In this document: piece by piece, positions 52,801 through 60,156 of the stretch
How the letters are laid out: every line of letters begins with the position of its first letter
How positions within the stretch are numbered: the first letter of the stretch is position 1
Notes under the pieces: generated by a model
The model's database searches: none
Told to the model about the DNA's origin: nothing
What the model saw: the letters and a program-made list of their open reading frames with translations, nothing else
Program-made: the position numbers and the translations under genes
DNA from: CAYSDH01 sp964429805
GTDB lineage: Bacteria > Bacteroidota > Bacteroidia > Flavobacteriales_D > JABDKJ01
NCBI GenBank assembly: GCA_964429805.1
Contig: CAYSDH010000012.1
Span: forward strand, 1 to 60,156
Length of the DNA: 60,156 bases
Direction: 5' to 3'

Positions 52801-52960
52801 TATAGACAACATGAGAAAGGGGACATATGTCTTAGAGTATGATGTTTTTGCCTCGCAAGCTGGTCAGTTCTCAAACGGTATAACCACAGTTCAGTGCATG
52901 TATGCACCAGAATTTACTAGTCACTCTGAAGGCATAAAAGTGCACATCGGTCAGAAGTGA
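46877..52960 (+). CDS. Alpha-2-macroglobulin-family giant protein
   Basis: 2027 residues. Hydrophobic N-terminus (residues 6-23) without lipobox Cys. An N-terminal helical part (about 30-390) precedes MG-type domains; NLFLDRAIYRPGQTVYFKAIAV is the MG2 mark. The A2M core shows IRSNFEETAFFFPQLLTDAQGNL and LPESLTTWKFKALAHTK, then the possible thioester site YPHDCSEQIFTRYYA (C1484-S-E-Q, cf. C-G-E-Q or C-L-E-Q). Relatives trap proteases in the periplasm. The usual penicillin-binding partner pbpC is not adjacent. The end overlaps a convergent barrel gene by 10 bases. ATG 46880 is an equal start candidate. Confidence 0.92.
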   Translation: MMRSTSFWILTVLTLLLFTSSYTGESTLPKPSKEDPRWTEVQNLEKKGLYKSAWEVVNNIYAEAEQQKDFETQYKALCYQLKYSQKIDEESEEIAIARLQKIADSNRLPISALAHSLLAQTYWSYFTQHSWQILQRTEIENNTEKDIALWGAKKFISQVDEHLQASLKNKSELKAIKLTDLNPEILSNTENLDRTPRLYDLLAHSAISFYTDSRAEVTKGRDYYQIAEASYYDLGEQFKDMKVSSNDELSFTLRAVQLFQELLKEQKSQSTSWLHTDLKRLQFVKQHSSYKKAESSMDDEAYFDALSAAVETYGSHPVMAEYEAEMALLLENDGRKNKHGSQPEKADRLKEAKAICEAVMSKYPDSHGAAQCLNISARITQQTARIKVESELIPNRPGLIQVEYQNIDELWIRVVPITSDAGRWNRYSDETISELLEVEAAHEFSMDLINPGDYQLHSSEFMLPALQAGYYALLTSADKFFLPATSKLEWCGVQVTDIMAITRKDERGGEMIRVRNRATGEALPEAEVSLIYTDYSSGNRRERSEKVKGPLSCDAQGEVYFPFIKNGYGQRYEVSYKGQKHFVQSSLQEVRRTHSNTLVNLFLDRAIYRPGQTVYFKAIAVTSNGTKSAVAAGFDLHLELKDVNYQTVSDMRLKTNEYGTCQGSFTIPSDGLTGSMNIMTAQGGISFSVEEYKRPKFEVTMDPVDEEFKLNETVTVTGIAKGYNGAAVSGATVSYTVNRRPEIKWYWGWWRRPSISSAEVVMKAGETTTDDQGRFSITFESTGDKTADPKDISYFNFSIAADVTDINGETRSGDTNVRISDKSVMLSIDIDEEVERSQWTDVALSATNINGQDITQNGEWELRALAKTDRVKIERKWQDAQYMGISERDFGMLFPNMDFDPKAAFKDKSGRLVESGTWSTETGLLSKKIFSKLENGSYTLSLKSTGADGKEYSTEKKFTVYALKKGPAVFADGLKILTDKKEYRPGDKASILISSLWSDLPVLVYTEHEGKVQLSKELKLNKEQTLIEVPITAAHQSGLRIHVAGLKENRYYTMTKEINVEKVDQLLDVTLETFRDKMLPGSKEEWRLKVSNRNGDKNISEVLVSMYDASLDQFRSHDWNFNPYRKTRAELRSRTHNGGVSSCNGRAWRDNLPSSPYLNLPGINRFGYTSVLFSYGHYEYEMVEESEYMLDANDAVMVRSARSDAPAVGGLVSLDNAGNSAVQSFKWEEGSADKKPAEELTSESKSPPLQIRSNFEETAFFFPQLLTDAQGNLIFSFTLPESLTTWKFKALAHTKELQIGSTSQEVISQKELMVVPNPPRFLRKGDLIYLSTKVTNLSDQSLSGHVRLELLDAMTNSPISTVLIKDEESKAFSLATDESKAYSWHIEVPQTYEAVTYRFIAESETHNDGEEAILPVLSNRMLVHESMPFSIIKERQKEFDFTRMAEASKSSTLTNHALTMEFTGNPVWYAVQAMPYMMEYPHDCSEQIFTRYYANALSASIMDKRPLLREVINKWKTLSPKSFLSNLEKNQELKYVLLEETPWVMEAHNETERQKRLSLLLDINHMSNAQSKALNQLKKNQLSSGAWPWFNGMRESLYITQHIVSGMGHLKKLGAAPDQRVDQMIRSAVNYMDAEHSRRFDELKRLHADYLNEDHTGQFQIQFLYARSFFPDIPVQKRHKEAHEYYAKQAREYWLSDNDYVQAMNALAQYRMGEEKKAKAIMASLKEKSIMNDELGMYWKDYSSSWHWHQPGVEKHAIMVEAFNDIMDDQEAVYGLKQWLIFNKQTNDWETTKATAQACYALLLGGTDWTKSREFSVQVGKEMISSKDPSYSLEAGTGYIKKTWAPDEIKAEQAKVIVRKDGEAPAWGALHWQYFEDLDKITFSENPLMIRKKISVVNQTDSGETLSLLKDGAQIQVGDRVRVRMEIETDREMEYVHIKDMRAAGVEPVDVISGMVYSGGLGFYKSTRDASTNFFIDNMRKGTYVLEYDVFASQAGQFSNGITTVQCMYAPEFTSHSEGIKVHIGQK

Positions 52961-53502
52961 TATCCGATGCTGATGTTAAATGGAATGGGCTCAGTCGGAA
53001 AGTCGATTAAGGGATTATTTTTCAGATCGTCAATGTCATCTTTAAATTGTTGACTCCAGCTTGGAATCAAGAACTCCAAGGCCCAGACGTTTAGCCGCTT
53101 ATTGTAAAAGTTAAATCCAAACCCACCCGAGGCTCCGTAGTACAGTTTATTAAATCTTGTCGCGCCCTCTATGACGATGGCTGCATTGTAGCCATACATG
53201 CCCACCAGCACGATGTCGGTTCGCTGGGAAACTGGAAAAACACCTTGAGCACCGAGACCTCCAGTCACACCTGCAAAGGCATAACCTCCGCTGGCAAAGA
53301 GTGACAAGTTTCTCAACACGGGCTGAGTATAGCGCACGCCTATGCCGCCATAATCTAACCCCAATCCGAAGCCAAACCTTGGAGCGAAATCTCTGTCAAA
53401 AGCAAACTCTTTTTCGGCTTGTCTTTCTTCATCTGATCGAACGTATTGGGCCGACAGAAATGCACTGCAAAAAAGGAAACTGATAAGTATTGGAATTTTC
53501 AT
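52951..53502 (-). CDS. Small outer-membrane beta-barrel protein
   Basis: 183 residues from ATG codon 53500-53502 (MKIPILISFLFCSAFLSAQ signal peptide); the frame extends 7 codons further but those add nothing before the signal. Glycine-rich amphipathic strands (FGFGLGLDYGGIGVRYTQP, YGASGGFGFNF, FNISIGYHF) and a C-terminal Phe are barrel traits. No named family recognised. It overlaps the end of the alpha-2-macroglobulin gene by 10 bases on the opposite strand. Confidence 0.78.
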   Translation of the reverse strand: MKIPILISFLFCSAFLSAQYVRSDEERQAEKEFAFDRDFAPRFGFGLGLDYGGIGVRYTQPVLRNLSLFASGGYAFAGVTGGLGAQGVFPVSQRTDIVLVGMYGYNAAIVIEGATRFNKLYYGASGGFGFNFYNKRLNVWALEFLIPSWSQQFKDDIDDLKNNPLIDFPTEPIPFNISIGYHF

Positions 53503-53520
53503 GGTTCGGAATTTGAACCA

Positions 53521-53551
53521 CAAAATAATAATTTCAGAAGGCTTTAGGCAA
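53521..53551 (-). promoter_or_regulatory. Candidate promoter: TTG, 20-base spacer, TTATTTTG
   Basis: On the minus strand TTG (53549-53551), 20 bases, then TTATTTTG (53521-53528), one base off TAnnTTTG, 18 bases before the barrel ATG. It is the only site in the window where I found both boxes at a good spacing. Confidence 0.5.
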
Positions 53552-53560
53552 GAAGTGTAC

Positions 53561-54148
53561 TTAGTCTAACACGAGTTTCGCCACGTACTTTCCGATCACA
53601 TCAAACTCGAGATTTACTTTAGAGCCAAAGACCAACTCTTTAAAGTTTGTGTGTGCGTATGTGTAAGGAATTATCGCCACAGAAAAACTCCCCTTCTCCA
53701 CATTAAAACAAGTGAGACTCACACCATTGACTGTGATTGAACCCTTCTCTACCATCACATGATCACAGAGCGTATGGTCATACTCAAAGTCATATGTCCA
53801 ACTTCCTTTGTTCTCTGTCACGCCCACACAGGCGGCCACTTGGTCTACGTGACCTTGAACAATGTGCCCATCTAATCGCCCACCAATTTTCATGCTGCGC
53901 TCAAGATTGATGGTATCACCAACAGCCACATCACCTAGATTTGATTTCTCCAAAGTCTCTTCGATAGCCGTCACCATGTACCCGTCATCTCTAAGCTCGA
54001 CCACCGTGAGGCAGACTCCGTTATGAGAGACACTCTGGTCTACCTGCAGCTCTGGCAGCATGGTACTCTTGATTAAAAATTGGCGATTGTCTTTTTGTGG
54101 ATGAATGTCGAGCACTCGCCCCACTTCTTCAATGATTCCTGTAAACAT
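53561..54148 (-). CDS. ribE: Riboflavin synthase, alpha subunit
   Basis: 195 residues. MFTGIIEEVGRVLDI is the invariant start, followed by the two duplicated lumazine-binding barrels: SVSHNGVCLTVVEL, GGRLDGHIVQGHVDQVA, and then GSITVNGVSLTCFNV. It dismutates two 6,7-dimethyl-8-ribityllumazine molecules to riboflavin. It follows the type B cargo gene by 2 bases and is likely transcribed from upstream of it. Confidence 0.97.
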   Translation of the reverse strand: MFTGIIEEVGRVLDIHPQKDNRQFLIKSTMLPELQVDQSVSHNGVCLTVVELRDDGYMVTAIEETLEKSNLGDVAVGDTINLERSMKIGGRLDGHIVQGHVDQVAACVGVTENKGSWTYDFEYDHTLCDHVMVEKGSITVNGVSLTCFNVEKGSFSVAIIPYTYAHTNFKELVFGSKVNLEFDVIGKYVAKLVLD

Positions 54149-54150
54149 AA

Positions 54151-56841
54151 TTACTCGGCAGAACCTGGCTTATTGTCTAAAACATGGATAGTCCCGCTTT
54201 CGAAGCGTGGCACAATCCCTTCTAATGTAATCTCAAAAATGGCGATGTGATAATAGTACACCCCGTCACTTACTTTTTGACCACTTGTCTTGTCTGTCCC
54301 GTCCCAATCGATTTGTGGGTCGCGTGTCTCAAACATCAGCGTACCCCATCTGTTATAGATTTTGAGGTCTACTTCTGACACATAGCCCCATGGATCAAAG
54401 GGGCGAAACAGTTCATTAAACTCATCTTGATTTGGAGAGATCACGTTAGGCAACATGTACTCCGGACACCCGTCTATACAGACGGTATTACTCAGCTCGC
54501 TTTCATTCATCACGAGCGAACCGTCAGGCTCTGTGCGCGTATCAAGTGCTGTGATGGCATAACAACCAATTGGGAAATCTTCTTCTGGAATAAATGTCGT
54601 GTCGCTGGCACCAACAAGGGTAGTCAAGAACGTTAACTCCTCACTAGGAGTTGCTGCGTAGTACAGATTGTATTCCGTCACATCATCTGCACAGAAGTCA
54701 TTAGGGTCACTCCAGTGCAACTGATAATTGCCCAACTCACATGTCCCAGTCGACTCTATAAGCGGAGGGCAAGGTGGTGTAAGATCGATGGGGCTTCCGC
54801 ACTTCTCTTGAGAGAAATTTAAAAATGGTCCAGAAATCATAGAGAGTGGATCGTACTCTCCTCTGGCCATAATGAAGTAACAATACTCTGTACCATTGAC
54901 CAATCCTTCATGCAGAAAAGTAGTCTCTGTGGTGGTGGCAAGTATGTTAAACACACCTGACTCTAAGAACCAGACTTCGTACTCATAATTGTCCCAAGGC
55001 TGAAAATCAGACCACGACAATGACATGGATGCATCAAGCGGTGCCACTTGCAGAAATATGGTAGTCGCGTCATTAGATGAACTCACAAACTGCTCTTCTC
55101 CATTGTCATCTGTGTTAAAGAAATCAACTCTGTATGTGTAGACAAAGTCCACTGTATTGAGCCCTATGTCAATGTATTCAAATCCTTCTTGGATGTCTAA
55201 AATGGCTGTTGGCGCGGTAGTCTCCACCAACTCTTCAGTTCCAGCCAGACCAGTAGTGCGGTATATTTTATAAAAATACGGCCCAGTAAAATCCAATGTG
55301 TCAATTTCGTTTGGCGCTAACCATCTGACTGTATCCACTCCTGCCGTGAGATCAGTTATACCCACACTGCTGTGCGTGATGACAGGAATCTCTCTTCCTA
55401 TTTGACTGCAAGTCTCTTCACTCACAATGCTCTCTGCTCCATCTTCAAAACAGGCCGTCACTCGGTAACACACCTCAAATCCAAATGGCACATCTGTGTC
55501 AATGTAATCTGTGCTCGCATGTCCTTCCACCTCATCTATCAGCACATAACCCGTGCTCGCAGGAATACCCGTTTCGCAAAACGCAGGATCATACGGACTC
55601 GACCCTATGCTCCTGTATATTTTATATCCTATGGCATTGTCACAGGCGTTGGCATCCCAAGAGAGATTCATGGTACCATTTAGCACAGTAGCTTGCACAT
55701 TCTCTACAGCCGGAGCGATTACCGTAATGGTAAAAAACTCAACGTCAACTAAGTCTGCGGGTTGATTAGACTGATCTGTGGCTGTCACATACACTGCATA
55801 AGGACTTAGCCTTACATCATTACAGTCTACATTCCATTGAAACGTTCCTTGTGCTGGATTAGTCAACGCAGTCTGAGTAAAAATAGACGGGTTGTTTGCC
55901 AGTTCAAACGTCTCCCCTTCAAGCGTGATAAGCACATCATGATCGTCTGGGTCATCGGCCTGAATCTGCAGAGCGAACAGGTCTCCGGCAATCACACAGG
56001 TGTCAGGCAATTCTGTCAATTCTGGCGGCTGATTATTACATGCCACTACGCTAATCTGCATATCTCTAATTACAGAGCCCATGAAAAAATAGCTACCTGC
56101 AGCTTCTCGCCATTCAGAAATTTTGATGCAGAGATTATACTCTCCTTGATAAATCGGGCTGTCCCAAGTCACGGTGCCTGACTCTTGGTCAATTGTTAAG
56201 GAGCCTTGCTCATTGGGGTTGGGCCAATTATTAGGAAATGTGTAATCGACTATCACCTGCATGTCTGCACCTGTGCAGGCGACTATTTCGTATGACAGTG
56301 AGTCACCATCAGGGTCAAATGCCGCAGGGTTATGTATCCACAACGCACCTATACAGGCATCACCTTTGGGCGGGTTAAACATCTGAACAGAATTATTACT
56401 CAGTCCGAGTGCCGGAGCAGAAGAGATCACCAGCACTGTGGTGATGGAAAACACCTGGTCTATAGATTCTGGAATATTATTAATGCTCCCATTCCTGTTT
56501 GGATCCTCTACGTAGAGACTATATGTTCCGGGACCAGGAAATGTGTGCTGCTTGGTATACTCGTTGCGCTTTACAGAATTAGGAATCACGATTGACTCAA
56601 CTGTACGCTGTATACTGTCCACATTGGCGCCATGCCCCCAAAAGATGGGCATATACTCACGGTCAGCATTGGTGTCACTGCTTATGTCAGTGCAGGTGAG
56701 TATGGTCACTTCATAGGTAAAGCCAGAGATATGTTTGTAGGTAATCTCTCCAGCTCTATTGTGAGTGGCCATAGCTGTGATACTCGTGAGTAAAATCACG
56801 AGAAGGAAAAGGGCACGAATTAGAGGTTTATTCATGTTCAT
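54151..56841 (-). CDS. Large secreted protein with T9SS type B (gliding motility-associated C-terminal) sorting domain
   Basis: 896 residues. Signal peptide ends ITAMA, then HNRAGEITYKHISGFTYEVTILTCTD, a start shared with many Bacteroidota gliding-associated adhesin-like proteins. Several Ig/fibronectin-like modules follow (LDYIDTDVPFGFEVCYRVTACFEDG-type strands). The end, MLPNVISPNQDEFNELFRPFD... VDLKIYNRWGTLMFETRD... SDGVYYYH, is the CHU_C type B sorting domain, as in SprB-like cargo. Role by analogy: surface adhesion or structural element. It is preceded by no clear promoter box; ribE is 2 bases downstream. Confidence 0.87.
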   Translation of the reverse strand: MNMNKPLIRALFLLVILLTSITAMATHNRAGEITYKHISGFTYEVTILTCTDISSDTNADREYMPIFWGHGANVDSIQRTVESIVIPNSVKRNEYTKQHTFPGPGTYSLYVEDPNRNGSINNIPESIDQVFSITTVLVISSAPALGLSNNSVQMFNPPKGDACIGALWIHNPAAFDPDGDSLSYEIVACTGADMQVIVDYTFPNNWPNPNEQGSLTIDQESGTVTWDSPIYQGEYNLCIKISEWREAAGSYFFMGSVIRDMQISVVACNNQPPELTELPDTCVIAGDLFALQIQADDPDDHDVLITLEGETFELANNPSIFTQTALTNPAQGTFQWNVDCNDVRLSPYAVYVTATDQSNQPADLVDVEFFTITVIAPAVENVQATVLNGTMNLSWDANACDNAIGYKIYRSIGSSPYDPAFCETGIPASTGYVLIDEVEGHASTDYIDTDVPFGFEVCYRVTACFEDGAESIVSEETCSQIGREIPVITHSSVGITDLTAGVDTVRWLAPNEIDTLDFTGPYFYKIYRTTGLAGTEELVETTAPTAILDIQEGFEYIDIGLNTVDFVYTYRVDFFNTDDNGEEQFVSSSNDATTIFLQVAPLDASMSLSWSDFQPWDNYEYEVWFLESGVFNILATTTETTFLHEGLVNGTEYCYFIMARGEYDPLSMISGPFLNFSQEKCGSPIDLTPPCPPLIESTGTCELGNYQLHWSDPNDFCADDVTEYNLYYAATPSEELTFLTTLVGASDTTFIPEEDFPIGCYAITALDTRTEPDGSLVMNESELSNTVCIDGCPEYMLPNVISPNQDEFNELFRPFDPWGYVSEVDLKIYNRWGTLMFETRDPQIDWDGTDKTSGQKVSDGVYYYHIAIFEITLEGIVPRFESGTIHVLDNKPGSAE

Positions 56842-56932
56842 CAGGGGAGTCGAAGATACAATTTAACGCCATCGGTACGCCTGCTATTATCAGAAGACCT
56901 TTAATATTCCGCACGAGGATAGGAAAGCTGAT

Positions 56933-57697
56933 TTAGAAGGAGAGAAAATCTGTCACCAATTGATAAAACTCATCGGGCTGTTCTGCGTGCAACCAGTGCC
57001 CCGCTCCCATCATCTCGATGATCTCACTTTGTGGAAACTGCATCTGTATCATCATGTGGTCTTCTGCTGTGATATAATCTGATGCACCACCTGCCAAAAA
57101 GAGGCTTGGCACATGCACCATTTCTGTACCTACTGAGGCCACAATATGCCTCATATTTTCACTAATCACTGGCAAATTCATTCTCCATGCTAACTGTCCT
57201 TTTTCTTTCCAGTGCAGATTCTTGAGCAAGAACATGCGCACTCCAGGCTCATCAATGAACTCACTCATCAGTTGATCCGCTTTTTTTCGTGAGTCGAGGT
57301 CCTTTATTCTGTCAATGTGATGCAGGGCCTCCAGTATTTTCTGATGGTGCATCTTATACTGCTGCGGTCCGATGTCGGCAATCAGCAGTTTGTTTAAGCG
57401 CTCAGGCCAGTTCATGGAAAAAGTCATGGCCGTCTTGCCACCCATCGAGTGCCCTAACAGATTTATGGTATCGAGACCTAAGTGATTGATGAGCGCCAAG
57501 AGGTCTTCGGCCATCACTTGATAATTCATCTCATCTGCGTGAAAAGAATGTCCGTGATTTCGCTGATCGACTATGTATACGTGATAGTCTTCTGCAAAAC
57601 GCTTGGCAAGCGTCTGCCAGTTATCTAGACTTCCAAAAAGCCCGTGAAGAATAAATAGAGGCTCTCCCTGCCCGTAATCTTTATAAGTCAGTATCAT
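56933..57697 (-). CDS. Alpha/beta-fold hydrolase, YbfF-esterase-like
   Basis: 254 residues. PLFILHGLFGSLDNWQTLAKRFAEDY (oxyanion HG), VDQRNHGHS, NLLGHSMGGKTAMTFS (nucleophile) and GAGHWLHAEQPDEF (His) place it in the YbfF/epoxide hydrolase-like esterase group. It is probably cytosolic. Its start overlaps the pdxJ stop by 4 bases, a common flavobacterial arrangement. Confidence 0.92.
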   Translation of the reverse strand: MILTYKDYGQGEPLFILHGLFGSLDNWQTLAKRFAEDYHVYIVDQRNHGHSFHADEMNYQVMAEDLLALINHLGLDTINLLGHSMGGKTAMTFSMNWPERLNKLLIADIGPQQYKMHHQKILEALHHIDRIKDLDSRKKADQLMSEFIDEPGVRMFLLKNLHWKEKGQLAWRMNLPVISENMRHIVASVGTEMVHVPSLFLAGGASDYITAEDHMMIQMQFPQSEIIEMMGAGHWLHAEQPDEFYQLVTDFLSF

Positions 57698-58407
57698 CTT
57701 AACTGGTTGAGGTACATATTAACCGTGTTCTCCATGCCATATATCAGCGCGTCACACACCAGTGCATGACCGATGCTCACTTCCAGTAGTCCGGAGACAG
57801 AATGACTGAAGTATTTCAAATTTTCTAAGTCGAGATCATGACCAGCATTGAGCCCCATCTTCATCTCAAGCGCTTTTTCTGCCGCCAGTTTATAGTTAAG
57901 CACAGCCACTTCTTTATTAGACTTATAGTCTGTGGCATACGCTTCTGTATACAACTCCACACGATGCGTGCCCACTCCTTCTAAGGCTTCAATCTGCTCC
58001 ACATCTGGATCCATAAACAAGGACACTCGCAGGCCTGCACTTTTCAAATCACCTACTATTTCTTTGAGTTCATCAGCTCTTGACAGCACATCCCAACCGG
58101 CATTGCTCGTCAGCACATCTGGCGAGTCAGGCACCAAGGTGACCTGATCAGGCTTCACCTCTTTGACCATGTTTAAGAAGGCCTCGTTAGGGTAGCCTTC
58201 AATATTAAATTCTGTGTGCACCACCTCTTTGAGCGCATAGACATCAGCATACCTGATGTGACGCTCGTCTGGCCGCGGGTGAACCGTAATGCCATGCGCG
58301 CCATAATCCTGAATTTTTTTTGCCCAGTGAAGCAGGTCAGGATTGTTGCCCCCTCTCGCATTTCTCAGGGTAGCGAGCTTGTTGATATTGACACTCAGTT
58401 TAGTCAT
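57694..58407 (-). CDS. pdxJ: Pyridoxine 5'-phosphate synthase
   Basis: 237 residues from ATG codon 58405-58407 (MTKLSVNINKLATLRNARGG); a GTG 17 codons upstream gives a longer frame that is not family-like. It condenses 1-deoxyxylulose 5-phosphate with 3-amino-2-oxopropyl phosphate. Conserved blocks: GAHGITVHPRPDERHIRYADV, FNIEGYP, VTLVPDSP, RVSLFMDPD and LNAGHDLDLENL. It is divergent from the CBS gene with 63 bases between. Confidence 0.96.
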   Translation of the reverse strand: MTKLSVNINKLATLRNARGGNNPDLLHWAKKIQDYGAHGITVHPRPDERHIRYADVYALKEVVHTEFNIEGYPNEAFLNMVKEVKPDQVTLVPDSPDVLTSNAGWDVLSRADELKEIVGDLKSAGLRVSLFMDPDVEQIEALEGVGTHRVELYTEAYATDYKSNKEVAVLNYKLAAEKALEMKMGLNAGHDLDLENLKYFSHSVSGLLEVSIGHALVCDALIYGMENTVNMYLNQLR

Positions 58408-58470
58408 AGTCCATGTTTCAACCGCGAAGTTATCACAATCAAATTCGCGATATGGCACGGTGAACCTATA

Positions 58471-59164
58471 ATGAATACATTTGCTCGTATGCTCGCGTCA
58501 AATATCATATCAAATGAGATTCCGCCACTGAAGATTACTGATCAGTGCGAGAAGGTGCTCCAGTGGATGGATGAGTTTAGAGTAAACCATCTTCCAGTGT
58601 TTAAGGGTGCAGAATACATGGGTCTTGTCTCTGAAGTAGAAATACTCGATGCTGGAGAGCTGGACAAGAATCTGGAAATCTTTATCGGCAACATGCCAAA
58701 GATTGCCGTGCAGCAAGACCAACATATATATGATGTGATAAAAATTCTGGATGACTATCACATCAGTTTAGTCCCAGTGATGGACAATGCCAATCGTTTT
58801 CTCGGTGTCATTTCCTACAAAGAAATTATCTCTGCCATGGTCGAGACATTTACGCTTACAGAACCCGGGTCGGTGTTTGTGCTTGAGATGAATGAGGTGG
58901 ACTATGCCCTGTCAGAGATAGCCCGCATCGTGGAGTCAAACGATGCCAAAGTGCTCAGTTCACACGTCAATAAAATAGGCGACTCAAATGTGGTTGATGT
59001 GACCGTAAAGGTTAACACGGTCAGTATTGACGGCATCTTGCAGACACTTGAGCGCTATGANNNNNNNNNNTGACTACACCATCAAAGCCTCTTTTCAAAA
59101 AGGCACCTATGAGAATGATATGAATGACCGCTACGAAGAGTTCATGCGTTATCTCGATATTTGA
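58471..59164 (+). CDS. CBS-domain protein, interrupted by scaffold gap
   Basis: From ATG 58471 (MNTFARMLASNIISNEIPPL). Two CBS motifs (about 5-60 and 75-130: RVNHLPVF...MGLVSEVEIL and HISLVPVMDN...FLGVISYKEI) and an ACT-like C-terminal half. The frame breaks at the gap 59061-59070: ...LERY then, after the Ns, DYTIKASFQKG to a TGA at 59162. If the shared TGA is collapsed, the frame joins as ...RYDYTIKAS and the gene is 226 residues, so the break is artificial. It follows the flavobacterial pdxJ-CBS order. Confidence 0.88.
59061..59070. other. Scaffold gap (10 N)
   Basis: Ten Ns inside the CBS-domain gene. Both sides read TGA at the junction (...CTATGA, TGACTAC...), consistent with contigs that overlap by three bases. 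Confidence 0.95.
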
Positions 59165-59167
59165 CCC

Positions 59168-60156
59168 TTGCGTCACTTCAGCTACATTGTATTCTTTCTG
59201 CTGCTTACTCACAGTTTATTCTGTCAGCAAGACAGTAAGATACTGACCATCAAAAACTATGTGATTGAAGGAAACAAGACCACCAAGCCTTGGGTAATAG
59301 AGCGCGAGTCTGGTCTGCCATCTGGCAGTACGTTTCCGGCAGAGGAGTTGGCCCTACGTATAAAAGAAGCGCGCAACAACATCAACAACCTTCAGCACTT
59401 TAACTCAGTAACTATTAATCATGTGCTACTGCCTGATAATGAAGTCATGTTGCTGGTCGAAGTCGAAGAACGCTGGTTCCTCTACCCCATTCCTATTTTA
59501 GAATATGCCGAGCCTAATTTTAATATATGGTGGCGCAACAAAGACTTCTCACGAACCAACTATGGCCTGCGTCTGGTGCGCAACAACTTTAGAGGACGAG
59601 ACGAAGACTTGGCGTTTACTGTAAAGTTTGGATTCACCAGAGAATTTGGGCTGGACTACACCACCTCATACCTTAAGAAAAACGGCCGCCTCGGACTCAA
59701 TGTCAAATTGCGCTATGCAGAAAATGATGAGTTTAACTACGGCACCTTCAATAACCAGCGCCTCTTTTTCTCAGCAGGCAATGGACGTTCGCGTGCAGAG
59801 AGAGAACTGTTCGTTTCACTCATCAAGCGCCCAAGCATATACGCCAGGCATACGGCTGGTATACGAAATGGCCAAGTCACCGTGGCAGACTCCTTATTAA
59901 GCATCGACCGGGGACACTTGCTCAACGGGCAGAACACCATGAATTTTATGGGGTTAGAATACCGCTACAGGTATCAGCGTGTAGACAGAACTGCTTTTCC
60001 GCTTAAAGGAAATGAGGTGGAGTTTCTAGCCAAGCAAGATGGACTGGGGCTACTCGAAAACTCTCCTTCTGTATTTACCGCAGCCGCGCAGTTTAAAAAC
60101 TATGCTCCGATTAAGGGAAGATTTTACCGCCAAAACATGGTGAGGGTGCATAAGCG
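59168..60156 (+). CDS. Omp85/BamA-like outer-membrane protein, N-terminal part
   Basis: Open to the window edge; 329 complete codons. A TTG start at 59168 is inferred: TGA of the CBS gene lies in frame two codons upstream, and TTG gives a clean signal peptide (MRHFSYIVFFLLLTHSLFCQQ). A POTRA-like region (about 25-100) has YVIEGNKTTKPWVIERESGL, NINNLQHFNSVTI and LLVEVEERWFLYPIP, then barrel-type strands (LRLVRNNFRGRDEDLAFTVKFGFTREFGLDY). Typical of BamA/TamA-like insertases; which one cannot be told without the end. Confidence 0.85.
   Translation, partial: MRHFSYIVFFLLLTHSLFCQQDSKILTIKNYVIEGNKTTKPWVIERESGLPSGSTFPAEELALRIKEARNNINNLQHFNSVTINHVLLPDNEVMLLVEVEERWFLYPIPILEYAEPNFNIWWRNKDFSRTNYGLRLVRNNFRGRDEDLAFTVKFGFTREFGLDYTTSYLKKNGRLGLNVKLRYAENDEFNYGTFNNQRLFFSAGNGRSRAERELFVSLIKRPSIYARHTAGIRNGQVTVADSLLSIDRGHLLNGQNTMNFMGLEYRYRYQRVDRTAFPLKGNEVEFLAKQDGLGLLENSPSVFTAAAQFKNYAPIKGRFYRQNMVRVHK

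Noticed and set aside
1..60156. tRNA, rRNA, CRISPR, transposase or integrase genes
   Set aside because: None visible on either strand; no direct-repeat array or phage-like module.

Overview
The window reads as core chromosome of an uncultured member of the Bacteroidota, most likely Flavobacteriales. The evidence is the type IX secretion (T9SS) component PorT, several secreted proteins with type A or type B T9SS sorting domains, the flavobacterial DUF3822-rsmD-coaD and pdxJ-CBS gene blocks, a DUF7935-like protein, menaquinone-type UbiE/MenG, S46 and S9 dipeptidyl peptidases, and promoters with the Bacteroidota -7 box TAnnTTTG. The sequence is a scaffold with two 10-N gaps (15327-15336 and 59061-59070), both apparently scaffold joins, so it is probably a metagenome or single-cell assembly. 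No rRNA, tRNA, CRISPR array, prophage or insertion sequence was seen. No stretch over 300 bases lacks a gene.

Layout. 1-6340: start of gcvT (minus), a FlaA1/CapD-type polysaccharide sugar dehydratase with a thioesterase, then a two-gene surface operon that combines tandem beta domains, an acidic Asp/Asn/Thr linker, a beta-barrel, thrombospondin type 3 repeats and SPOR-like domains. 6361-11735: two large T9SS cargo proteins, one with a triplicated domain and one that looks like a trypsin-fold pseudoprotease. 11754-16532: Nudix hydrolase, pyrE, an SRPBCC protein, a fatty-acid desaturase, an O-methyltransferase and threonine aldolase, with an assembly gap. 16504-21463 (minus): aspC-like aminotransferase, heptose-phosphate-kinase-like sugar kinase, menG/ubiE, porT and a secreted nuclease-like T9SS cargo. 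21646-31030: DUF7935-like protein, meaB, DPP IV, an M42 peptidase, a cysteine-repeat lipoprotein, a secreted peptidylarginine-deiminase-like enzyme, an esterase, a secreted unknown and an ACP phosphodiesterase-like protein.

31122-41666: a LytS/LytTR two-component pair, an OmpH/Skp chaperone, a RecD-like helicase, then an unknown membrane protein, DUF3822, rsmD, coaD, a TlpA-like protein with a broken active site, an S41 protease and a DUF1573 protein. 41689-52960: phhB and DPP11-type S46 peptidase, a beta-barrel, an atypical SDR, a winged-helix-like protein with a histone-H1-like tail, and a 2027-residue alpha-2-macroglobulin-like protein. 52951-60156: a small outer-membrane barrel, riboflavin synthase, a type B T9SS cargo, an alpha/beta hydrolase with pdxJ, a CBS-domain protein broken by the second gap, and an Omp85/BamA-like protein that starts at TTG and runs off the end.

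Taken together the window is rich in cell-envelope and peptide-degrading functions: DPP IV, DPP11, M42, S41, a deiminase of the PPAD type, and several T9SS cargos alongside the PorT translocon part. Genes are tightly packed, with many 4-base ATGA start/stop overlaps on the same strand and several convergent pairs whose stop codons abut or interlock.
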